DNA of 64,000 nucleotides, from positions 38,732,684 through 38,796,683 of the forward strand of contig CP141128.1 of NCBI GenBank assembly GCA_035236585.1, given 5' to 3'. Below the pieces are notes generated by a model, which saw only the letters and a program-made list of their open reading frames with translations, made no database searches and was not told where the DNA came from. Shown here in pieces: positions 23,870 through 36,256 of this stretch; the stretch's first letter is position 1, and the number at the start of each line of letters is the position of its first letter. This DNA is from Warburgia ugandensis (Eukaryota > Streptophyta > Magnoliopsida > Canellales > Canellaceae). Made by a program: the position numbers and the translations under genes.

Positions 23870-26560
23870 TAATAATAATAATATATCCATTACCTATTTT
23901 CTTTGGAAGATATGTTAGAGATGAATGAAGATATACATTTTAGTTGTAATAAAGTAGAAAAGTGAATTTTGAGAAAATAAATGTTCTTCATAGAGATTCA
24001 AAAGTATTGAAAAGAAAGAAAAAGGTTTGAAGAATGTAGAAAAGTGGAAAAAGAAATATTCACTTCAGTGAAATCAAAGAAAAGAAGATCTGTAAACTTT
24101 AGAAGACCTCTAATTATTTTTAAGAATTTTGATTATCCTTTACGCCCTTTCTTTTCATAACCCTATCCTAAGCCTACATTTCATCCTAGCTAAAGACTTA
24201 TTAATTCTAAGAGTAATATAGTATTGACGAGGATATAAAAAGATAGGATTTAAAGAGTAGTATTTTTAAAATTTCAAAGGTAATGACATCTTATCCTTTC
24301 TAAAGGGATCAAAAATAAATTCCTTAGCAACTCTTCTTTCATGAGCATATGTGAGATTTATTTATTTTCATTAACTCTGCTCGCATATTTGAAGGAGAGA
24401 TATGATTTGAACCCTTTGTCTAAGTGATTCTATGTTTGAGTGTATGTCATTAGTGAGGATTGAGGTCAAAATATATTTTAAATGGAGTTCAAAAGTTATA
24501 GTATATTTAGAGATAAAGATTATTCTATATATAGACTATACACACACACTGAGGTCTGAACTTAGTTGGCATGTACTTAGCATATAAGTAGGGGTTTGAA
24601 TTTTTCATTCATTTTTATTAGTTTGCTAAAGTTGATAGATTTATTGAAGATAATTCTCTAAAAAAAAAGTAGGAGTTGACTTGAAATTTTTTTGAGAATT
24701 TTGTTTGTATATTCACTACAAACCCTCATGAGGCCTAACTCATCCACTAGAGGTAAGTTAGGGGTTTAAGGGCTTACTAGCAAAATGTTAGTTGGGGGAT
24801 GTGTCAAGTGTTTACTTTTTGTTAAAATACCCTTAATTTAGCATTTAAATAGATCATCTAACTACTCAAGTTTACAATTTTAGATTACTCATTAATTCTA
24901 GCTTTAATTAATCATCCAACCATTGATTTTGTAAATTTAATAATCAAATAATCATCAAAGCTGATTAGAGGATTAAATCTTGGTCCAGATGATTATAATT
25001 TAGTCTGATGTTTTGCAAATTAACTAGATAAATAATTGAATGGCTTAGATCAAGTTGAATGATTCCAAATCATCCTAAAGAGCATGACAAGGCAAGAGGG
25101 AATAATTTCTAATTGAAGACTAAGAAGGCATGGGAAATTCATAAGAGAAAGAGAAATGAGTTATTTTTTACTATTAAAAGGAATAAACACATGAAAAGAA
25201 GACATCTAAAGAATAAGGCATCACCATAGCATATAAAGAAGGAAAGCTTTGAAAATAGAAGGAGTAGTTAATAGGAGTCTCCATTGTGGAAACTTTTTAA
25301 CCGTAGTAGAGAGCATGAAGGAAAGGAGAGCTTTGAAGGAGGAAAGAACTGAACAACGAAAGGGGAAAAACAAATTTAGAATCTGGGTGTGCTTAAAAAT
25401 AGAGGAAGGAATCAAAGATAGGAGAGATTCAACATAGAATAGTGGGAATGAAGGGGACTGATCTCAAGCTCCTCCCTTGCATCCATCAAATTTCCTACAC
25501 CCATTTCTTCCTCGTTCTTTCTTTTTCTTTCTCTCTCTATTCACTCTTTGTCACTATGTCTTTCTCTTTCTCACCATGTCTCTTTTGAGATAGTTTCTCC
25601 ATAGAAGGACTCAAACCTTTTTTCTCCTTGTATCTCTCTCATTCCCTCACGTTCTCACATGCACCCTTCCTTCCCCATCTCTCCCTATCTCTCATTCTCT
25701 CTCAGCTTTTTTCCTGACTAGAAAACCTACACCACACCTCATCTCATTCGTTTCTTCCGTGTTCTCAGTCACTGTGTTTTCCTCTTGATTTGCCTTTGGT
25801 TTCATTCTCTATTTTCATCATGTTCTTCTACTTTTAACTTTGCTTTCTCACTATTTTTCCTTAATTTTTCTCTTGATACATCTTTTTTTTCATTCCAATC
25901 AAAATTCAATTTAGGTTTTTCTTTAGATTCCCTGTTTCCCCATTCATTTAGGAGTTTTAAACAACACAAGCAGATGTTTGCATCATCTTCCTCTCAAGTA
26001 TATGCTTTTAAAAATATAAGTGAAAATTCCAATTTTGCCCTTTGAACTTTAATTTTAATTCCATTTTCATCCCAGTTTTGTCTTATTCTTATCCATGTTT
26101 TGTCCTATGTTGGTTTTGTGCTATTCTCATATTAGTCTAAAATTAACTTAATCCAATCCCTTCTTGATTAAAGCTTAACAGAATCAATGGTTTAGCTTTA
26201 ACCAATAGGATTAGTTTATTTTCTTAATTTTTTTCTCATTAGATTTCTAATCAATTTTTATATCTTCACCTTAGGATAATTCCTAGCTGATCCATCAATC
26301 CTGATCTTCAATTTGAACTCTAAAATTTTGATCTAAGCCATCCAAATATCCCATTCTTTCTTTAGTCCAAATTATCAAAATTTTGGAAGATCTAAACAAT
26401 CCAGTCGTTGAATCCTTAATTAGATTTAGTTATTATTTCATTTAAGTTTTTGTCTTTTTAGTTTAGAAATTTTGTACTTTTGATTAATGCAATAGATCTA
26501 AATTTTGAGTTCATTGTTCTTTAATTTCCATTATTTTTAATTAGTGGTTGATTAAAAAAA
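23870..26560 (+). mobile_element. Retroelement A3: 3' internal fragment and LTR
   Basis: 23870-24801 repeats the 3' internal region of A1 (20163-21185), for example TATCCATTA...TTTTGGAA and CCCTCATGAGGCCTA. It ends in a polypurine tract GTTGGGGGATG, followed by an LTR starting TGTCAAGTGTTTAC at 24802. This LTR has diverged strongly from the A1 and A2 LTRs. It has a TATA-like GCATATAAAGAAGG at 25228 and a CT-rich stretch at 25500-25700. Its right end is not clear and may lie anywhere between about 26560 and 27020. The element is a broken fossil joined directly to the end of A1's 3' LTR. Confidence 0.6.
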
Positions 26561-26699
26561 ATTTTAACTCCATTTTCATTAAGTCGAGTCTTGTAGAACT
26601 AACCTGTACTTGCGTAAACTACACTACAATAGCATGTGCACTTGTGGTAATCAACAACTATCCTCTTTTGCTTGTAGTAGATCTAAAGAGAAATCCCAA

Positions 26700-26850
26700 A
26701 TTTGTAGAATTTGTCTACTCTTTTCTTCCTTCTTCCTTCTTCTTATCTCCTTCCTTTCTTCTTCTTTCTTTTCCTTCCTTTCTTCTCTTTTTTCTTTCTT
26801 TTCTCACATGGGAGAGCAAAATGATCTTTCACTCTCCCTCTCCCACGTGC
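26700..26850. repeat. CT-rich tract
   Basis: Almost pure pyrimidine (CTT/TTCC-rich) from about 26715 to 26800, followed by TCTCCCTCTCCCACGTG. Open frames across it on either strand are low-complexity artefacts. It may be the leader or end of the A3 LTR. Confidence 0.7.
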
Positions 26851-27020
26851 CCTTATAGACAGCTTTGAGTGGGAGAGTAATTGGCTCACATGCTTCCCAC
26901 ATAACCTCCTTAATATTGCACCTCTTTGGTTTTCACCATATGGATGAAACATTTTTTTCCACCTTCAAGATGTCCCTTTAGTTGTCATTCAATCTGGGAC
27001 ATCCAAGTGTGAAGCGAATG

Positions 27021-29941
27021 TGTTGTGGTTTTAAAGTTAAACTCGCATGCGCACATGTCAATGTAGTATTTTTACTCAAGTGAGGTCGATTCCATGAGGA
27101 ATCTCATAGATTTGAAATGGGTTGGATTTTTTCAAATTGATTAACTTCAGCCAAAGAAGAAGAGTCGTGATTAAACTAGGAAATTAAATAACATGAAATG
27201 GAAGCATGCATGGAATTAGAAACTGAACTTACAAGAAACTTACTAAAAACTAAAGCTAATTAATCAACTTAGAAACTAACCTAACTAACATGCAAGCAAC
27301 TAAAAGAAACTAATGCTAAATTAGAATGAATCATATTAGGAAACTTAAACTAAAGAAAACTACTAAAAATGGAACTTTCCTAAACTAGAAGTAGAAACTT
27401 TCTAAAACCAATTTAGAAAACTTTCTAACACTAAAATAACATGCAAAAACAAGTACCTAATGAAATCTAACTAACTTTAGTAGAAAATTAGAAATATGCA
27501 TGTGAATGGAATCTACAATGAAAGAGATTTCTAAATTTTAACACTTTCTGAATCCTAAAACTTCCTAAAGATGGGATTTTTCAAAATTGAAAAGGATACT
27601 TTATCAACCAAAAATAAGATAAAATAATGAAATAAATACTACTAAAACTATATTAAGCAATTAAACTAAGCAAAAATCTAAAAGGAATGGGATTTAGATA
27701 CATGCGCCTAGCTTTCAAACTATGCACATGATTCTAGAGCCTTAACGATGGTGAAATTTATTGGACCTATAGTGAGTTGCTATGCAAACTAACTATGGAA
27801 TCCAATAAATGACATGAAATCCAAATGAGTGCCTAAGGATTCAGGAAAATAAGATGTTATAATGCCTCAAATTAAAGAACAAAGGAAAAACCAATTTCTA
27901 GATTTTGCTACTTAAGAACAATCAATCAGTTTTGCATTAGTAACTCAGATCTCAAGTACTTTGATAAAATAAACATTCCATAACAAGAAATCTCAAAGAA
28001 ATTTAATGAATAATATCCAATTTACATTAAATTTGTGGTCATAAAACTATCTAAAAAATATGGAAATTGTGCACTTTTGTAAAGCCCAAAATCCTGTCTA
28101 AATAACAAAAAAATTCTAATGTAGAACTCACATTCTAAATTATAATGAAAATCAAAGAAAATCTAATAACGAATTTGAGAAAAATAATTGTTAAGTGGGT
28201 GAACTAGGGAAAATCACTTGAAGCTAAAGGAAAAAATCATGAACAAAACATGAATTTCAAGAGGAGAAATCGAGGATTTAAGCTAGCTTTTCTCATGGTT
28301 GTCACTACCACAGAATAACTAATTTGAATCTTGATTAAGGAGTAAATAAAAACTAATGGAATGAAGCGAGGAAGAAAGAGATTAGAGGCTAGAAAGTAGC
28401 ATGATTTCTAATTAACAAAACAATGAAAACTTAAGTAATAAAACTAAAGTAAAACAACTGAGTTACTAACCTGAATTGGAGAGAAAATGAGCAAGAGAAT
28501 AAGAAGAAGATCAAAGGAAGAAAAGCACCAACAATGTTCTAAAGTCCAGCAATAACTCAAGCATCAAAGGAAAGCTAGAATTCAAGGTTGTGTCGCTCAA
28601 CCTCCACTTAGAAAATTCGTATGGAACATGGGGCTATACATAGATGAGTGGTTTTCTAACTTTGGAAGGGGTGAAAACATAAAGAAAGCAGCCCTAGGGT
28701 TAGGGTATTGAATAAGGCAGGTTAGATAAAAGATAAATTAGCAAGATGGTGTCATAATTATGACATAAGAGAGATAGGAAGAATGACAGGATAGTTTCAA
28801 ATTTTGAAAAGGATATAGGCATCTTTTTCCTAAAAGGAAAGTGGAGCCCTTTCCCTTCTAATTGTGTGATTTTTGGTTGATGGAAAGTCAAGGAATTTGG
28901 TTAGGAGTAATATTTATGAAAGTTGTGGTAAGATCAAGGGTTTTGAAGTTGCTTGAATTGAAGTAGATCTAAGGTTTCCTATTTCAAAAACCTTTGATCA
29001 CCAAATAGGAAAGTGAGGTGAGTTGGGAAAAATTGATTGGCTAAGTAGTTTCCTAAGAAGTGGGGATTGGTTGGATGCTTTGGATGGGAGTTTAAGATAG
29101 TGGAGAAGTCTTAGAAAGGTAGGACTCTTGAATAGAAAGAGAAATTCGTGGTAATATTTGGTAGTGAGGTGGAAAGTGAGGAAAATGTGGGAAAAACATT
29201 GAAAATAGAAGGGTCTCATCCTATTGGTTCACATACCAACTTATCGTAATAAGTTTTCCCTTAAATTCTTCCAAAACATCCCTTAAAATCTCATGGATAA
29301 TCCTCTTGATTTTCCTCCAATCCTAGCCTTCCATTTATCTTAGCTTAATGGTTTTGCTTTGATGGCTAACTTTGAGGGCTCCATTGGTTAGGCTTCATGG
29401 CTGGCTTAGATGGCTCTCTTAGCTTGGCTTCATGGCTCCATCCCTTGTCCTGAATTGCTTAAGTGGTTTGTCTTGACTTCCTTATCTTGCCACCTTCTCG
29501 CATGGCTTATATGGCTAGGGTGACTTGATTGGATCCCATGCAAAAGGTGGTGGAAATGCTTGGCTTGCTTCATGGGTCCACTTTGGCCACTTTTAGCTCC
29601 TTTGATTGCATCCATCGCTTGTCTTAAAAATGATCTTGACCTTTGGTTTCAAGTTAAAGTGATGATTTAAGGCTTTATCTTTTAATCTTAATCTTAACTA
29701 TTGGATTACCATCTCACTTCCTACAAAAAGTAAAAAATTATAATTAAATCCTAAAAATATGATTAATCACATACTTACCTTTGATTGGCTTATGGATCTA
29801 AAAAGTAATAAACTTTTGCCTCATTAGGTCAAAAAATGCATGTGTTATGAATTTTGATCTAAAAATCCTAATTTACCCCTATAAGTTATAACACATGGAT
29901 AACTAATTTGGTGGTTTTTATGGAAAATTAGATACTTATCA
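27021..29941 (-). repeat. 3' LTR of A2
   Basis: About 2.9 kb. On the - strand it starts TGATAAGTATCTAA at 29941, directly after the polypurine tract. Its other end is set by alignment of TGTTGTGGTTTTAAAG at 27021 with the LTR terminus TGATGCAGCTTTAA of the solo LTR at 41463. No clear target duplication was seen. Confidence 0.7.
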
Positions 29942-32269
29942 CACACCCTCAACCAGAATTTTGCTAATCCATATCAAAACATGCAAAAAATCACTTTACA
30001 AAAACTAACACAATGTGTCACTTTCATAGGTACTCACAATTGCATATAATAAGTGCTACAAGCCCTTAAACACCTAGGTTATCCTTAGTGGACAAATTAG
30101 GTCTCATGAGGGTTTGTACTGAATATGCACCCAAAGTTCCCTAAGTTTGAGTCTCCTATTTTATCTTAGAGAATCCTCATTTATTAGCACTCTACTAGTT
30201 TTTGACAACTTAATAGAGAGGATTGACAATTTTACAAATCATGCACATACTCATGACCTTTTATTCTAGTTATTCCTCAGAGTACATGTGTGTGTACAAC
30301 CACATAAGTCCTAACTTCTAATTGGATATGCTTAAATTCCATTGAAAATATGTCTTCACCTCATATCCTCATAGGTATACTCTCAGATAAGGAGCTAAAC
30401 ATATTTCTTTCATTACGTGACAAAATCCAACAAGCTTTTGGTTCACATAAATCTTTTAAATGCTAAAGAGATAAAGGAAAGTCATCCCTAAGAGTGGATG
30501 TTATCATCAATAATAGTAGAGATTGTCTACCTTAATTCCTTCTTTTTACGTCTTCTTTAAGGATATTTTCCATTTAAGATCCACAGGTCTTTAGATAAGA
30601 CAAAATGTAGGCTTAGGATAGGTTATGAAAAGAAGGGTATAAGGATTTCAAAGGTTCAAAATTGAGTAAGGGTATTCTTATTTTTATTGTTGGATAATTC
30701 TTCTTTAATTGAAGTAAATTTCTTTTGTACTCTTGTCTTCCATTTTTCAACTTTTCTGTTTCTAATATCTCTTTCTTTTCACTTTTCTTTTTTTGATAAC
30801 ACTATTCTCTTTTCATTTTTCTTCACTCTTCTTTTTCTTTTGACTTCTTTGAAAGAAAGATTTCTGATGTTTCTCACTTCTTTGACTTTTTATCCCCCTT
30901 TTTTAAACTTTTCCACTAACTCTACTCATGTTGAAAATGGGTAATAGATGTTTATTTTATTTGAATATTTTGGGTTAAGAAAGAAAGGCTTAATAGTAGG
31001 CTCAAAGGGCTAACTAGTGGTATGAATTATACTGGGTAGGCTTTATGTCTCCAAGCTGAACAAGGATGGCCTATATCATTTCCTAGGTTCCTTAAAGCCT
31101 ATCAGACTCAATAAATTTTCTAGAAAGAAAGCTATTACTCTTATTTATTTTTGATAGTTAACCAAAACAAGGATCTCATGATTAGACTAAATTATGTACA
31201 CTGAAGAAAACTATGAAGTTACATGTAACCCTCTGAAAGAAGATAGTCTCTAAACTTATTGGGTTATAGGTCTTTGCTGATTTTCCTAGAGTCTCTAAGT
31301 CATATATCTCTATTAGTCTTGACTACGTGCTATGTGTAATTATTTTTCAAGAATTAACCTTCATAAAATGCTTCAATATATGAATAATATGCCAAACTAC
31401 TCATATACACTCCCATTAAGAGCTAAAAACAATAGAATTACTAAATTATGAACATCTAGTTCGCATCAAAGTAAGGGAACTCTACCTTAAAAACTTTTTT
31501 TTTAAAGCTCAAGAAAATCTAAAAAATTTATATGTATCTACGCCCTCAACCTAAATAAAACATTACCCCCAATGTTTGAAAACATAGGAATCTTAAATGA
31601 CGAATGGGCAATGCAAACTAATGATACTTTCTAAAAAAATTCCTAGGTTGCCTCGTAGTAAGCACTAAGTTTAACTTTTTCAACTAAACATGGCCTAAAA
31701 CTAGCCTAACTTCTCCTACATGTAACTATTTCAACTAATTTTTCTAATCCCAACCCTAAAAATGAAATAGCAAGATTGCTCACACCATTTCAGAATTGCA
31801 GGTGTTCTATATCTTTCATCCACCCTGAAATTTTAGATGGTGGTAACAATATGACACAGTAGACAACTGTGATTTGAATGTTGTGGGACTATGTTGATGA
31901 TCGCCCATTTTCAATATTTCACAGTAGTTAATATAATTTCTCCACCTTGAAAATTCAGGTGGTGATAATTTAATAACATTTGGACTCACTGCGAATTGCT
32001 TTGGATTAACTTAAGATGAATTGTCCCATTCTGGAGCAAATTTGGGATAACATTGACCATTATATGCATCTTAAATTTTTCCTCCATTTCCTTGACATTG
32101 TACTGAAGTAGGGGTATAAACAGACTCTACCCTTCCCAAAAAGGTTTTTCTTGTATTACTAGAGGCAGGGACATGGTTTGACTTAAACCCTAGTATTCTT
32201 CAGATATGTACCCTAGAGTAGGTTGAGTCAGGGTTAGCACATCAACTAAGTCTTGTTCTTTATGTTTAG

Positions 32270-33063
32270 CTAGCACAAGTAAGGTTTCAAATGGGTCGAC
32301 ATGAATATCTTGTGTATGGGCCTACAAGTAGTAGGATTTGACTTGAGTAAATATGAGTAAGAGGGTTCTATGGATGGCTGTGGACTTTGTGGCTTAGAAT
32401 GATCATAAGAGATTTCCATCCTATTGTCAATAATAAATGGCTCTTCATTATACCTAATTTGTTCAATTTCCTTAGTCCTTTTTATAAATGCAGCAATGTT
32501 TCTTTCAGTAGATTCCCTTATTGGTTGCATTTTCTCTTCCTATTTCTCCATCTCTCATATCATTTCCTCATTTAACTTAATGGTAGCGTGAATTGTTCTA
32601 TTATCTCACAAACATTCTACATCTGCTCTTTTGATGGTGGTTCTTCATGCTATAAAAGAAATAACTCCCAAGGTTGGTATTGTTGTGCCATTTAGGTCCT
32701 AAAAAAGGGCTGAGCAAGTTGAACCCATAACGGTTGGCCCTGATAATCATGATATTGTTGACCATGATGAGACTATTGTGGTTCTTTCTGATATTGGTAA
32801 TCATGAGACCATGGTTGTTCACGATGCTAGTAGCCATTGTAATTTGTCTTAAGATAGTAGCCATTGCTAGGGTATGTGAATGCATTAAGTGCATCCATTA
32901 GCTCCAAATAATAACCATTATATGTAGAGCTTGATAGCCATGAAGGAGTAGGATAGGGATGCTCAGAATATGTATAGTTATTATGGTAGGGAGGTTGTAA
33001 AGCATCTTGCCTAGTAGCTAGTATCCTTACCAATTGACTTTGCATTCTATCTAGCCTATCCAT
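32270..33063 (-). pseudogene. Unrecognised coding remnant of A2, same family as in A1
   Basis: The - strand reading starts MDRLDRMQSQLVRILATRQD, a helical-looking N-terminus. A Tyr/Pro/Asn/Ser-rich part follows (HPYPTPSW, DALNAFTYPSNGYYL), and then, in a second readable block at 32270-32530, a part with IKRTKEIEQIRYNEEPFII, DNRMEISYDHSK and EPSYSYLL. All of these segments have counterparts in A1 at 2650-3640. The domain family is not recognised. Role and product are unknown; the region is broken. Confidence 0.5.
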
Positions 33064-34182
33064 CGATGTATGAAATCTATCTTTGTTCTCAACTTTGTAT
33101 ACAATGAAAGAAGTAGTTATTTACAATGAATGACTTTTCTTTTGTTTTTTATGTGGGAAAAAATATTAACTATATGATGCAACCTAAATGCTAATCCTAA
33201 GCAAAATGATGCACAATCAAATCCCAATATTCACTAATTGAGGAGTATCTTGATTATCTTTTCTTAGTGCATAGGTGGTAACTTCTTAGACCTAGATCTA
33301 GATAGCTTCTCCTCCTATCTATATTTGACTATTACTTACCAGTTAGGTTCTTCTCAAAAATGTTTAATACAATCCTCATGTTAGGAGGCATTTAGACCTC
33401 AACTAACGTCAATGAAAGGCATGGAAAAATCACTTGAATTTTGAGACACCCACTATAACCACAGTGCTCAAAAGCTACTGGAGTGACAATAGATCGCATC
33501 CTCCTAAAAGGGTCAATTGAACTCAATACCTAAGTCTCTTTCTACTTGATTTTAAAATTGAAGTTCAAGGGATGGAAGCATGACATATACGGATATTGAT
33601 TGATTCCTCGGTGGGCCAAGGAGTTGGTGATGAAATCCAGCCCTTATCATATAAAGGTTCTAGTGGGGTCCTTACTAGCATTAATTTGATATCCTCCATA
33701 AAGCAATTAAGTATATAATGCAAAACAAAAAAAAAAAATGCAACCTAGATGCTGTCAACCAAGCTTAGATAGGTGTTCTAATGTAACAACCCTACATAAA
33801 GATGCGATACTTATTAATGAATTATCGTAAAACAAAATGAATTATTCTACCAACCAAATGCAAATTACGCTATATGAAACCTAAACTAGTTTTAGCACAA
33901 CTCATTTAAAATTAAAATTGAAATTGCAAGTCACAATTGTCCTCACAATAATTTTCACTCAAATAAAGGATATTGCTAATCTAATAAAGCAAGCAAATCC
34001 TTAGTTGATGAAGTCGCACCTCCACCAAATTTCTCTCTCACAAAAAAAAGTAAGATGGATTAATTTTCTGAGGAATTAACAAAATAAAAAACTATGATGC
34101 AAAACCCAAACCTACTGCAACCCTAAATTAGGACTAGAGGTAAACAATCTAAATAAGTATCAAACCATAAATCACTTGCGAC

Positions 34183-34200
34183 TCCCCAACAACAGCACCA
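34183..34200 (-). other. Primer-binding site of A2 (tRNA-Asp type)
   Basis: The - strand reads TGGTGCTGTTGTTGGGGA, against the Athila/Tat primer site TGGCGCCGTTGCCGGGGA complementary to the 3' end of tRNA-Asp. It lies at the inner edge of the 5' LTR, as expected, and fixes the orientation of A2. Confidence 0.8.
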
Positions 34201-34207
34201 AAAACTT

Positions 34208-36128
34208 TTATCATTTTAAAGTTAAAATTGTAAGCACATGAATCAATGTAGTACTTTCATGCAAGTGTCGTCAATCCCACGAGGAATTTAATAGATGTGC
34301 AATGGATTGGATTTTATTAAAATTGGTTAACTTCAGCCAAAGAAGAAGAGTTGCTATTAAACTAGGAAATTCAACAACATGAAATGGAAGCATGCATGCA
34401 ATTAGAAACTAAACTTAAAAGAAACTAAAATCTAAAACTAAATAAACAATTAGAAACTAACCTAACTAACATGCAAGCAACTATGAGAAACTAATGCTAA
34501 ATGAGCATGAATCATGTTAAGAAACTTAAACTAAAGAAAACTAATAAAAATGACACTTTCCTAAACTAGAATTAGAAACTTGCTATAGTTAGAAAATTCT
34601 AAAACTAATTAAGAAAACTTTCTAATACTAAAATGACATGTAAAAACAAGAAACTAATGAGATCTAACTACTTTAGCAAGAAATTAGAAACATGCATGTG
34701 AATGGAAACTATAATGAAAGAGAATTTCTAAATCCTAAAACTTCCTAAAGATGGAACTTTCCAAAAATCAAAAAGGAAACTTTCTAACCCTAAAATAAGA
34801 TGCAAACAATGAATTAAATGCTATAAAAATAAATTAAGCAACTAAACTAAGCAAAAGGTCTAAAAGGAATGGGATTTAGAACCATGCACATAGTTTTTGA
34901 ACTATGCACATGATTCTGAAGCCCTAAAGATGTTGAAATTTAATGTACATACAGTGAGTTACTATGCAAACTAACTATGGGATCCAATAAATGGCATGAA
35001 AATCTAAATGGTTGCTTAAGGATTCGGGAAAATAAGATGTTTTGATGCATGGAATTAAAGTACAAAGTTAAGAAAATACCAATTTTCATATTGCAATACT
35101 TAAGGAGAGTTAATAAATCTTGCATTCAAAAAGCTATTGCAACTATGAGTTTTGTGCAAGAAAACAACCCAGATCTCAAGCACTTTGATAATATAAACAT
35201 TCCATAACAAGATATCCTAAAGAACTTTATTGAATCATATCCAAAATATGGAAATTGTCATTTTTCTAAAGCCTGAAGTCCTATGTAAATAACAATAAAA
35301 TTTTAATCTAAAGCATACACTCTAAATTATAATGACATGCAAAGAAAAGTTGTAAAGGAATTTGAGAAAAACAAAGGCTATGTGGGTGAACTAGCTAAGG
35401 GAAACCACTTGAAACTAAGGGAAAAAATCATGAACAAAACATGAATTTCAAGAGGGGAAATCAAGGATTTAAGTTAGCTTTTCTCTTGGTTGTCACTATT
35501 AGAAAATATTTAACTTGAATCTTAATTGAATAACAAAGAAAAACTACAAGAATGGAGCAAAGAAGAAGGAGATTAAGGGCTGGAAAGTGGCATGAATTAT
35601 AAGGAGCAAAGCAATGAAAAATTAAGTACTAGAACTAAAGTAAAACAACTAAATTACTAACCTGAATTGGAGAGCAAATAAATAAGATAATAAGAAAAAA
35701 GACCAAAGGAAGAAAAGAACCAACAATGTTCCAAAGTCCAGCAACAACTCAAGCATTAAAGAAAAGTTAGAATTCAAGGTTGTGTCACTCAATCTCTACT
35801 TAGAAAATTCGTATGGAACATGGGGCTACATATAGATGAGTAGTTTTCTAACTTAGGAAGGGGTGAAAACATAAGGAAAGTAGCCCTAGGGTTAGGGTAT
35901 TGAATGAAAAAGGTTAGGTGAAAGACAAGTTAGCAAGATGATGACATAACCATGACATAAGACATATAGGAAGCATGGCTGGCTGGTTTCTAATTTTGAA
36001 AAGGATATAGGCAACTTTTTCTTAGAAAGAAAGTGGAGATCTTTTGTTTCTAATTTTGTGATGTTTGGTTGATAGAAAGTCAAGGATTTAGGTATGGAAT
36101 AAAGTTTGGGAAAGATGTGGAAAGATCT
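34208..36128 (-). repeat. 5' LTR of A2 (incomplete)
   Basis: It matches 27040-28990 in the same orientation. Similarity stops near 36128, short of the LTR start, where the C1 element takes over. Confidence 0.75.
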
Positions 36129-36256
36129 CATAAACCAAAATTTCTATCAGTATTCTATACAACTATTTCTATCTTAATCTAAAATTGGATTATCATCTCT
36201 CTTTTAGACATATTTGTATTGTACTATGACTAGATGAATGGCTCTAATACCAACTA

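Larger units (their letters stand above)
27021..36128 (-). mobile_element. Athila/Tat-like LTR retroelement A2
   Basis: This - strand element has the order (right to left) 5' LTR about 34208-36128, primer site 34183-34200, internal region, polypurine tract 29942-29954, 3' LTR 27021-29941. The two LTRs align through the adjoining blocks ATGAAATGGAAGCATGCAT, GTATGGAACATGGGGCTA and GGGTTAGGGTATTGAAT. The 5' LTR stops at about 36128, where sequence of element C1 begins, so it is incomplete. The internal region matches A1. It has a coding remnant at 32270-33063 but no gag-pol motif I can recognise. Broken, non-autonomous fossil. Confidence 0.8.

Noticed and set aside
26548-26952. Open frames of 69-106 codons over the CT-rich tract
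   Set aside because: Low-complexity Ser/Phe/Leu or Lys/Arg runs caused by the pyrimidine tract.
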